64,000 nt of DNA from Acanthopleura granulata (Eukaryota; Mollusca; Polyplacophora; Chitonida; Chitonidae), in assembly GCA_016165875.1 (NCBI GenBank), contig JABBOT010000001.1, positions 16,072,876 to 16,136,875 of the forward strand, read 5' to 3'. The position numbers and the translations under genes are program-made. The notes beneath the pieces were generated by a model. It was not told where the DNA came from, ran no database searches, and was given only the letters and a program-made list of their open reading frames with translations. The stretch's first letter is position 1, and each line of letters begins with the position of its first letter. Below are positions 12,901 through 24,900 of this stretch, in pieces.

Positions 12901-15900
12901 CAGGTCTTTGTGTAGTTGTACGTACAGGAGCCAGGTCTTTGTGTAGTTGTACATACAGGAGCCAGGTCTTTGTGTAGTTGTACGTACAGGAGCCAGGTCT
13001 TCGTTGTAGTTGTGGCCTCTGTACATTAAAGAGGGTCTTATCATTTGGCAAACTGGTGGATTACGTAGTCTATATGTAGGTGTTTCAACGTGACACATGA
13101 TAGAGGTGACCTAAGGGCTCGCTGATAAATATTAGTATTGTCACCCTGTGTGTCTTATTACTTCTGATGCGTGGTGTAATACACGTACCTGAAGGAGATT
13201 ACCATCGGTCAGAACCTGTCTATTTATTCATATGTCTGGTGTTCAACACCATACTGAAGGATTTTACAATACTGTTCAGGTATAACAGTAGTTATGATCT
13301 TATATGTATATGTTCTAAATTCATTCATCTGTACATCTGTATGAATCTTGTCGGAAGTAAGAACTTGACTTTTTTCCTGTTATATGGCTGGGTGAGGGCA
13401 TGTAGGTTAAATTTCTCATGTAGACGCATGAATGGTATGTACTGGGTACAGGCCAGACGGTACTTGTACATGAGTTATAGTTGACAGATTTCATCATAAT
13501 GCTATTGCGACACTTTTGTCAACTGAGGGTGCACTGAAATACATCCGGAAAAGTGCTTTTCAATTAAAATTTCTATAACCTGACTAAACACTTGCGTTTG
13601 AGCATGGTAGTTTTGTACGCTCTCAAGCCCTTTGGTAAATGTTGTATCAGGTGTTCATGGCTTTATTAAATAAACATTAATTACCTTCATGTACATATAT
13701 GGCTTATGCCCATTCTGATTTGCAGTTTTATTTCATGTCCTTCAGTCTTTCAGTTTGTCTCATAGAGTCTCACACTCAATGCAAAGTGTACCGTCATGAT
13801 AAGTCCCCTGTGTAAGGGCAAAAATATGTTAAAGGAGAGTTTTGTAGATTTTCTTCTTCTTTTTTTAATAATAGATAGCAATAACTGATGTTCACAGGCC
13901 ACTGCATAATTTAGCTTTAATTGGGTGTACCGTATAATAAATACATGATTATGGGGATTTGGGTAGAATAGACTTGCCTGGGAGACCAGACCGTGTGCAC
14001 ATACACATATAAGTGTGCACATACACATATAAGTGTGCACATACATGGTATATCACATGCCGTAGTAGCCACACCTATATCATATACACTCACCATGACA
14101 CGTTCATGTATTTGACTGGACAGTGTGATGCTAGACCACAGAGTAGAACGCAAATATCTGCATTTATGTTGCTTGATAAAGACTGTAATTCAAAGAAACG
14201 CTTCCGTTCCTTGCTAAAGGTTAGCACCATTATATTCAATACAAGGGCAGGGAATACTGAGCACACAATTATGCCCTTCCAGATCAAAGTTTTCTGAGTT
14301 CAGAGTTATCTCCTGCAATAAGATTTATCTCATAGTCTTCAATTAAATGGAGTTTGGGGGATTTGGGGGGGGGATGAGGTTGTCAACTCTTTTACTTGGA
14401 TAAGCTATTATCAAAATGATATTCATGAGGAATACATGCACATTTAATTTAAGAACACAAAGCTTTATTTTACATGGTAGGCCCTGGACCAACTTGTATG
14501 TCTGCCTTCTAAAGTGACTGTGTCCTGGTATGTGGCTAATTACATGGTTGTGACAGGATATGCTACATAGGCAGGATAAGGTTACAAAATTTGCCACAGC
14601 CTATAACTCTCACCAAAATAGAGCATTCTGACCCCAAGTTTGTGAACACATTCCCTGTTCTATCTGATCCAAGGTTTAGGGTGTGCCCCAAAACAGTACA
14701 TCAGCTATAATGTTACAGAAAAACTTATGGAAAAGGAAAATAGCCTCACCTCCCCCCCCCAAAAAAAAAATTCAACAGCTTGCGACATGTTCCTTGCCAT
14801 ACAGATCCTACTGTTACATATACCTGTACTTCTCAGCTACTGTCAATACTACATGTACCGGCAGTGTGTGAGTTAAACTGAATGAAGGTATAGTGAATGT
14901 GGATACAGATGCATTGTGACATGTGCCACAGGAGGTACCACAGGCCTGGCGATGTCGGGTATTTGCATTAAATATTAAACTACAGTTATGTTAATAAGAT
15001 GTCAGACTGTCCAAACATCATCAGAAAGCATAATTAGCAGGCCACTTTCATTTAATTGCAGGGTTTTTGTAACTTTATGTGTTTATAACCTTTTGTGTAA
15101 CAGCTCTGTGTGCCTGAATATTTTAATATACATGTATGTCTATAGTTTATCAACCATGTTGTTGATAATTTTATTAGATGTCAAGGTTACTAAGAAGTAC
15201 AAGTACATGTAAGCTTTATATTAAACAGGGAACTGAATTGAAAACATGTGCCTGTGTGATAATAGGCCTCAGTGTGGGGAGTGCTTTCCTGACTGTGTGT
15301 ACACTTGTGTTGGTGTGTGGAGGAGTGTATTTGTACATGCAGTGTATACTTGTATATACAGTGTGGTATACAGGTGTATTGCTACTCCAGTTTCCGTCAT
15401 CTATACATATTCAGTTTGTATCTGTTTTGTGTCATTGTCTAAAGTCCTAGAAGAGAGAGTTACTTGGCTGTACATGTACAGTATATATGTGGGTGGGTAC
15501 ATGACCCACCCTGATACCCACACAGTACCCAGCAATGTAACTGATCCCACATCAGACAAAATCCTCTGCTTTTGATTGGGCAGTAATGGTCACCTGACTG
15601 ATGCACATAACTCAATAACCTGAAGCATATGCTATATGTGTCTGATAACTCAGCAGTAGGGAGAAAACCATGACGCAACTGTTACAGTGTGACCCAACAA
15701 TGACACCAACATCATAATGTTACAAAAGAATGTCGAATGAACATTGTGAGTAACATTATGATGCCATAATTCAGACACCACAGCTTGGTAATTCAAAGCT
15801 CATGTATGTGACAGGAAATTACTGTTGAAGCTTGTTTTGTTTTTCAAAAAACAAATTTCAGTGTAGTTTTTAGAGTCTTCCACAGGATAAATTTGTTACT

Positions 15901-18900
15901 GAGTGAAAGGACATGAAAGTATATGGGGTCAAGAAATCTCATAAAGTTTCGTATCCTTTCACTCATTAACCATGTAACTAATAATACCGGTACATATATA
16001 TAATATTATGACAATCTTTAGATAGAACATATAATTCATTCAATAAAAAGAGGAGACCAAAAGAGACTTTGTGATGATGGGTTTTCTTCATTTTGGTCAA
16101 TAAATTTTCTTGACAAATTTCTGTCATGAAGTTCAGTGTACTGTGGAATACTTTGAGATGTGTCGTTAAGAGAATCGCAGTGTAACTGTCAGCCTAAAAT
16201 AACCAATACATAAAGTTGTTTTTTCATTTGTGTAGATTGCACAAAATGGACCAGCACACAAACTTTTATCAAAATCAAGTAATATTTGGAACAGTTATTG
16301 GCATTTGGCAGACAGACAGACAAACAAGCAGTCCCAACTTAACATCCTTCCCTTTTTGTGGAAGCGTGGGGTAATTAAGGGTTGTGTCTGTACACCACAA
16401 ATATTGGACCAGATTGAGGTAGTGACACATTCCTGGCAGTATTGGCCATTAAAGGGTAGAATCCCACCTTAAGGCAACACTGATTTATTGAGTGCCTTGT
16501 TTAAAATAATTGATGAACCTGTTTGGCTCGTTTGCAGTGGTTGAACATTTACAGTTAAGCCTTTCAACAATTTCTAGATCGTAAAAATAAACAAACTTTA
16601 GACATCCAGGTAACATGAAACCAGGTTAAGATCTGTATTGATTTGTCCTTCCTTTGAAGCCATCATAAAGCATTGTGAATGTGGAATGCCTTTTTTCGTA
16701 GTTAACTTCTGTTGAGCAGCTTTCTTCAGCAAAAACCTTAGGAACTTGTTTTTTTTAGGTGTTTCTGACATAAAACCGAATTTTGTATCACCACCATGAC
16801 GTATGCTACGTGTGTTTATTTAAAAACATGGGGAAAGTTATGTCTGCGTCTGACCAAATACATAAGGATAATAAATATCATGAATTCACAGTTTTGGTCA
16901 TTAGTTTACAAAACATCATCTTGTTTAGTTTTATGAGGAAGCCTACACTCTAGCTGTTTCTCTTGACAAGTACACAAATTTGCTATCTTATGACAAATAA
17001 TGGCATGAAAATGTGTACACATTTTCAAATTGACCCACCCAAAATAGTTCAGTTTTTTACTTATTCACATTGCGAAGTCCTATGTTAAATTGTGTGCACC
17101 AGGAAAGAAGCAGTGAGTACAGTGTACATGTGTACATATAGCATTTCTTTGGCAGCCAAGATGTTGAGAGTTTTTATTTCATAGCAAGGGACATAGTTCA
17201 ACCATGTGTTATTACTGATCATAATGGGACAATAACCTGGAATGCTTGTGCCTGCAGGTTCAGCTCTGTACCATAACACATGCACTGGTATTCTGCGGGA
17301 AAATCATTCACCGTTTGCAACCAGAAAACGTTGAATTTGAAAAGCCTGGAAGGTCGGTTTTTGTAGTTGAGCATGGAAAAGCCATGGAGTTGAGACTGAA
17401 GGACAAACCTGAGCTGTATGTAATGTTTATGCTTGCATTCTCAGTCATAGCGAGAAATCTGTTTTCCGAACAACACTGAAATTACTTCTCTCATTGCGGA
17501 GTTTACATGTATGTGTGGAATACATCATACATGTATTTATTCCGAGTAGCCTGGAAAATGTGAATTTTGGGCCTGAACAAGCCTTGAAAAAGCTTGAAAC
17601 TGCAGGAACACTGACTAGGTCATCACTAAAGATATGTTGTTTTGAGTAACTAGACAGAGCTTTAAAAAAAAAGGAGCCCTACTCTAAACTTTTTATTGGT
17701 CTTTCGATGGAATATGTTGTTTTTCATTCTCTCCATGGTAATTTCTTAAAATCCTTATCTATTTCATTGGCAAAAATAAAAAGGCTTCCTACTGACCGAC
17801 CCTTTTTTTTGTCATACGATTGTTACCTTCAACATTGAACTTTTCAAGGATGGCCTACTATGCTCTTACTGAATAGGGTGTCCTGTCTAGTGTTGAGAGG
17901 AGATAACCCTATAAATGTATGCATCTCAGCCTTTGCATTGGCTAGTTGTTAGGTGAAACCACTTCACAATAAGGGTGTTTAAGGTGAGTGCACCAAAAAA
18001 TCCAGTACATGTAGAGTTGCATTCCTGTCTGAAGTGATGATTGTGTCATTTTAGTTTTCTCTGTTGTGGCTACAAAACTGTCCAGACTTTCTTCATTGGG
18101 TCACCCTTACAACAGCAAGTTTATGCATACATCGTGTGTGTTTGTGCACTCACTGTGTGTTGAACTTTGTGCCATGTTACACATTACAGAAGGAATCACT
18201 TCAGCAGGGAGGTCTATCACTCTTCCCTTACTCTCTGGCTATCAGAATTACTGGGCAATTTATAAAACTCCACACCAGATGTTGATTGACCCAGAAGTTT
18301 ACTCTAAGGTCATCTGATGAAATATTGTTATGCAGAACATGCAAATGGAACATGCTGTTGGAAATGTACATGTCTTTGTATTAATTTTCTGCTTCCCTTT
18401 TATTTTATAAATAAAACTTTGTGTGTTTAAAATTTATTTATTTGGCTGGTGTCTTATGCTATAGTGAAGAATTTTTTACATATGTGTTCCAAAGTAGTCT
18501 TTCAAGCATGTGAACTACTGTTAGCAGGAAGAGATATGGTACTTTAAACAGACTGTACTTTGTAAACGTACACCGCCTGCAGTCTTTGATGTACATGTAG
18601 GTTGTCTGACCCAACAGCTTACCTGTATATACCCATGTTTGTACCGTTTGAATGGATTCTTTTCATGTAGGCTTTGTTGGCTTATATACATGTAGAGGAT
18701 AGAAAATCAACACTGTCTGCATCATGTACGCAGATGGATCAAGTTTCTGATGATAGATTGGTGACATTTTTTTGGGCAGAGGCATGCTGACACTGAACTG
18801 GTTTATGTGTTAATTGTATTAATTTCTCAAGTTGCTCAGCTCTTTATTACTTAGAGACTACTAGTGTTTTTACATGTGTGGGCTATTAAGGCTTTGACTG

Positions 18901-21900
18901 TCTTTTTATGCTAGCAATATATACATTTGTGATACATTGTTACATTCTCACGGCCTCATTATGATGACATTTGCTTCTTGTTTCTGCTGAAGGTATTGTG
19001 TTTGATTTAGTGTGGTTTGTAAATGTTTGCTTTGTCTTATCTTGTACAGTGGAGCCTATTCTGCAAGAACTGGAAAAGGGTTGCGACCTGTTGAAAATCA
19101 AAGGGCCAAAGAAAGTCTACTCAAGATTCTATTTTCTGGACAGGGAGAAAAATCGACTAACATACGATGGCTCAGAAAAAATGTTTGGCAGGCCGACCGT
19201 TTCAGGTAGGGTTGGTTGTGGGGTGTTGTAGACTTTGAGCAGACACTGACATTACTTGCTATTTTTGGATCAGAGCCATTGCTGAAAAAACCTGTCTGGC
19301 TGAGTAAGACCAGCTAGCAGCAGACAGGTGGTCTGCTATCCATTAGCAGGACTAAGTTGAAAGCAATGCCACAACAACACCAACAACAACAAACAAGCCC
19401 ACAACTTATATGTCCAGCATAATGACTGATTCCAGTGTTTTATCTCAGAAATTGGGAAGTTTTTTGTAAGTCACATAAAAAATGTATCAGTTGAGGGGTG
19501 TTCATATTCTGTCATCATGCCTGAAAACACAAACACTCACAGCACATGTAGGTGGGTAACTCGGGTGCATCTGTTGCTAGCCATGTGTGCCAAGAGATAA
19601 GTGCAGCAAGTAGAAGACCCGCAGACATGCAGAGTGAATGGAGGCAGTCATGCTTACGTAATATGGCAGGCTTTTGTGTAATATACATGTACGGCAACAT
19701 TCATAGGATGTGGGATGTGTGTGTGAGGTTGTATTAACAGCATCAGGTAAGGGGAGTCCCATATACATGTACATCGTTGTATTACACTTGGTAGCCACAG
19801 TCTGTCTGTGTTATAAGAAACCTTCAAATGGTCAGTTGAATCATACTGGCACACAAAAACATATGGAGAGACAGGTGCTTCATGTGTGTCATCTCATACT
19901 GTAAGACCCTAAGTATGCAGAGTTCAGATCTTGCAACGGTTATCTTATCTCTTTATTACTAGTAATAAGAAGTTTGTCATTGTGGGTATTTACATTAAAA
20001 TATCATGGTATGGTAGACAGAATGGAGATGAAATGTTGTAACAAAAAGTTAAGGTGTAACATGCAAGTAAAATAATATCTGTTTTGCCCAAGTTTCCAGC
20101 TTGTTTTGATGAATAGATTTGGTTCATTTTTTTCCAGTCAAGCTGTCTCAAATACGTGACATCCGTGATGGAACAAAGGAATTTTCCAAACGGTTAAAGG
20201 GTTCAAATGTAAGTAACGCGGACTGTTGCTGTTTTAATTAAAGGTGCTGGCTCATGTTTCTCACCAACCCATGTAGAATGCTCATCGGTTACAGTTAACA
20301 GATAAAACTTGTTAATGACTTAATACAGCTTGATTTAAAACCTCAGAGGCTGTCATCTGTGTTGCTCATTGTAGTTTAATCAGTGTTAACCCAGTGAGTA
20401 ATTTTTTTGGGGGGGGGGGGGTGGAAACACTCCTTATTGGATTTAAGCCAAAAACTACCAACTTGATAAATTTACTGATCTTAGGAAGTTCTGTGAAACC
20501 AAGCCATTACTGCGCATGTATGTAGACATTGCCAGAGTGTACCCTTATTTGCCCCCCAGTTTCCTAGGCTGATTTTCCAAGTGTATCCCACTTCATACTG
20601 TCATATATATATATATATATATATAAGAAGCAATGAGATAATTGTTATTTCTTGACGTCAGTATTAACTTATACTGTTGATTAAGTAAAAACTCCACCAG
20701 TTGGTGCCCTAGTCATATGTGACGTGTTGTGAAGTTTTGTTGTTTACACTGAATGGAGTTTTAGGGAGCAGGCTCTGGCACACTGGAGTGGTTAAAGGAG
20801 CTTGCCTTTCAATCACGAGGGACCTCTGTGTGCGATCGCTGTGAGTTCAAACCCAGCTCAAGCAGGCTTCCTCTACAGTCATACATGGAAGGTCCGCCAG
20901 CAACCTGTGGATAGTCGTGGCTGGCCACCATCGTATAAGTGAAATATTCTTGAGCACGGCATAAAACACCAAGGAAGAAACACCAGTTTCCTCCACCCAT
21001 GAAACTCTCCAACATCGTAAAAATGAAATATATCTTCAGTATGGCATTGAACAAAAATCACATAATTCACTTAATAGCTTCAGCGCTGCGCTGGCTGTTG
21101 TGTTACAGAAGCAGTTGTTGTTTAGCGTGATCCTTGGCGGGAAGCACAAAGTCATCCACCTGCTGGCCAGGACTGAAGCTGAGAAGGAGAAGTGGGTACA
21201 GGGTCTGACCTACCTTGTGCACAGGGACCGCTTCGTTGAGGAACAGAAAGAGCATGAGAAATATCCTTTCATGATCTCAGGTTTAGAACACTCCCTGCCA
21301 TTTTGGAGAGATGGCTTTTACAGGTTATACCAGCCCTTGTCATTGATAACACGTGTCTTGCTATGGTTGGGGCATCTGCTGGCTGTGCTCATTTTGCTCC
21401 CACCATAATGCTGGTCACCATTGTATAAGTGAAATAAATGCGGTTTAAAACTCCAGTCAAATAAATAAATAAATAAATCCTTCTAAATTATATTAGCATA
21501 AATCTCTCTTTTGGCCCTGTAATTGGGTGTTGGCCTTTTGGAACACTGAGTCAAATAAAAATAGAAATATAGTGATAAACATAGCGTAAATTGCATGTAA
21601 CCCACTGATTTACTGTTGTCTGTTGAAAATGTAATGTGTGGAAAGAGATAGTTCATGTTCCTGTATTTAATGCATCTGAATTTTAAGGTAAACAACAAGC
21701 TTCTTTTCACACATTCAAAGTTGTATTCACACAGTCAAAGTTATATTCACACAGTCAAAGTTGGATTCGCACATTCAAAGTTGTATTCACACAGTCAAAG
21801 CTACAGTAGTTTGTGGGCCCTTTTGATCACCTGAGTGGCAAAAAGTTGGGCACAACAGAGTTAGGGGCTGTGGGGGAATCCCATCATAGAAGTTGAATAG

Positions 21901-24900
21901 TGCACAACGTAAGGTTGATGGTTCTCATTACAAAGACAATTTAGTTACATTCTCAACTGGACGCTCCATGTCACGACCTGTGAGAAGCCCGGATAGTCGG
22001 CACGTGTCAGATAGCCAGTGGTGTGCATAGATACACTCTTGCGAGTGAAGCGGTGACGTAGACTTCGCGTGGTCAGTCTGAGTTAAGACATAGGTGCTTT
22101 CGCTCAGACGTTTTCAAGGCCGTGTCGTCTTCTACTTTTTGTCAATGATGAACTGTGGAACTTTTGGCCTGTTATAAAACTTAACATTTTTTTTTCCTCC
22201 AGAAAACTGAGTGAAAACTACATCCTTCATTCTCTCATTCTGTTTAAATGAAATAAACGAATCCCGTATCGGTCGACAACCGCGTAGTGCTGCGTCTAAA
22301 CATGGTATAGTCACACTTCAACTTGGGGGATATATTCCTTAACACTTGGTATGTGGATTGAGGATGCCTTCAAACAGGCGGACAAGGATGAGGATGGCGG
22401 AGTGGACAAGAGAGAAGTGTCCAAATTGATGAAGGCTTTAAATGTGGATATCGACAAGGATTACATGCTCACTCTTTTTGATGTAAGTGGTCCTGTATAA
22501 TTTACTGATGAGCCTGGACACAACTTAGAACTGTGGTTTAGGTCCATCTTCCACATAACTTTAGATTTTCATTGGAGTAGGTCTTTAAGATAGACACGAC
22601 CAGTGTATTCAGTTCATTTATAGAAAAAGATTAGACTGTCTGTGTTAGTTTTTTTGTTTTCCTGACATAAAGTACATGTATATTAGCTCAAAAATATACC
22701 CTGATTTACATTATCTTCATCGCCATGTGCTAAATGGTTACATCTGTTGAGGCCTACATGGATATTGTATTGAGGACAAAATGATATTGAAGCAGTGTTA
22801 CATGATTTATGAGTAATAATGCATTCGTGTTTTATGTTTTACAGCAAGCAAATACGAACAAGGAACGGAATCGTAGTGGGAGGCAGACATTAAACATGAA
22901 GGAATTTGTTCATTTTTATCATCTCTTCACAAAACGTCCAGAAATGGAGGAAATTTTCAATGAGTAAGAGCGAGGTTTTAAATTATGCGTGTAGGTTGAA
23001 ATGTTGAAGTGATGCCTTGGCTACCAGCCAGTGTGCTATACCTTATTTATGGTTCGACAAAATATGGTGAAGTAATGTGTTGGACAGTAACTTCTTCTTG
23101 TTTTATTCTGATAAAATCTTAATATAATATATGTTTCAACTTTGTTCACATTTGAAGATGGGTTTAATGTACAAATTACCTGGTAAATGCTGAAAATTCA
23201 CATTTTTTATGACGGACATGCTTTTTGTCTTCAGGTATTCAAATGGAAAAGCCCACTGGAATACAGAGGACATTTTGTATTTCTTCAAAGAAGTTCAAAA
23301 GGTATATGGTTGCTTCACTCCTGTGGTGTAAAAATTCTTTGTTCATCTTTAAAACTTAACCGACAAGTTTTAGTAGCTATTGCATAAAAGAATTCTTGAA
23401 TATGATTACACTGAGTATATTTCTCAATACATATATTTTGTGAAGAGAGTGTGCAACATTGCACAAATTGTGAGATGGATGTTTCAATGTACATATACAG
23501 CTGGGAGCTGTATGGCATGAATAAGTGTTTGTTGATATTTTTGTGCAGCTAGAAGGCATTAAAGATGACTTTGGGAAGAAGGTAATTGATATTTATGAGC
23601 CAGATGAGAAATTCAAGAGCCATGGAAAGCTGAGTCTAGATGGTAAGTCATTGTTTACTCAAACGTCGATCGTATTATCATAAATGTCTTTACATCTGTG
23701 AATATGTAGTTGTGTTATAAAAGATTGAAATATTATCAGAGAAACGGGGCCTCCGTGGCTCAGTTGATTAGCACACTAGCACAGCGCATTAACCCAGAAG
23801 CCTCCCACCAGTGCGGTCGCTGTGAGTTCAAGACCAGCTAATGCTGGCTTCCTCTCCGGCTGTACGAGGGAAGGTCTGTCAGCAGCCAGCAGATGGTCGT
23901 GGGTTTCTGCTCGGTTTCCTCCCATGATAATGCTTGTCGCTGTTGTATGTGAAATATTCTTGAGTATGGCCTAAAACACCATTCAATCAAATATCGGAGG
24001 AACTTTCCTCCTAAATTACGCTAAACTAATCGGTGGATCCTCTCGCTGATACCTGTGTTGGTTCTTTATTATATGAGGATACTTGCAAAGGGAAACAAAA
24101 ATACATCTGTTCAAAGTTTTAACTTGTCTAGCAAACCAGACAGTGATTTCACACATTTTTTGGCTCTTTATATTGTGATTTTGGTGAAAAGCTTAAATTT
24201 AGAAAAGACCTATATATTATATAGTGCCTGGTATTGCACTGATTGTCTTGTTCACGTGTGTTCATAGGATTCAGGAATGTTTTGCTATCAGAGAAGCACA
24301 GAATGTTTAAACCCAAAAAGGCGGTGGTGTACCAGGATATGGAGCAGCCCATCACGCATTACTTCATCAACTCTTCCCACAACACGTAAGTGTCTCCCGG
24401 TTTCCTGCTAGGCTTTTCCCTTATCCTGTCCTCCCCAACCCTCTGCCAGTTAATACATCCTGGTGGTGACAGGGAAGAAGTCCCTTATATCCTCTGACAC
24501 ATTCAGGATGACCTCACTGACCTGATGTCAGAGGGTGGTTAAGTGAGCATTGAGCTTCTACAGGTGCAATGTAGGCACTTAGACTGTAGGCACTTAGACT
24601 GTAGGCACTTAGACTGTGTTAGACTGTAGGCACTTAGACTGTGTTAGACTGTGTTAGACTGTAGGCACTTAGACTGTGTTAGACTGTAGGCATTGTGAAT
24701 GTGTTAGACTGTAGGCATTGTGAATGTGTTAAACTGTAGGCATTGTGAATGTGTTTGTGAAGCTAAATATACATGCATATGCTCCTGTATTAATTGCTGA
24801 CATATGCAGCGGTCGCTTCGATGCATGATCCAGTTGGATGCAGGGTTATTTGTGTCGTCTGTTGCAAAAACACAAATGGCCAAAAATGCACAAAAAATAA

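Larger units (their letters stand above)
6951..19049 (+). other. PLCD intron 1 (12.1 kb)
   Basis: The largest intron. It holds a two-copy repeat of about 33 bp (7467-7531), the 31-bp minisatellite (12726-13013), a 20-bp triplicate (13994-14045), a G-run (14360-14375), a C/A homopolymer (14751-14770) and two coding-like stretches (11143-11223 and 17258-17420, see findings). Nothing else recognised. Confidence 0.75.
21261..22352 (+). other. PLCD intron 4, predicted U12-type AT-AT intron
   Basis: The 5' end ATATCCTTTC (21261-21270) matches the minor-spliceosome donor consensus. TTCCTTAAC (22335-22343) is a perfect U12 branch site, with its adenosine 10 nt from the end at ...GGTAT. No U2-type polypyrimidine tract and AG precede the next coding segment. 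An in-frame alternative end at AC (22343) would add Leu-Gly-Met but leaves the branch motif unusable. The intron also contains a SINE fragment and a 21-bp repeat. Confidence 0.75.

Noticed and set aside
12726..13013. Regularly spaced 31-bp units resembling a CRISPR array
   Set aside because: There are no unique spacers between repeats, units are head-to-tail and diverge slightly, and the genome is animal. It is a minisatellite.
12692..13098. Two overlapping minus-strand open frames of 119 and 133 codons with 31-residue peptide repeats
   Set aside because: They arise only because the 31-bp minisatellite unit lacks stop codons; the same repeat is read in different frames, with no start context, splice sites or domain.
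21261..21410. Reading PLCD exon 4 through to a donor at CAG|GTTTAG (about 21280) or to the stop near 21406
   Set aside because: The extra residues have no match in PLC-delta, no U2 acceptor in a compatible phase precedes WIEDAF, and the ATATCCTTT motif explains the boundary better.
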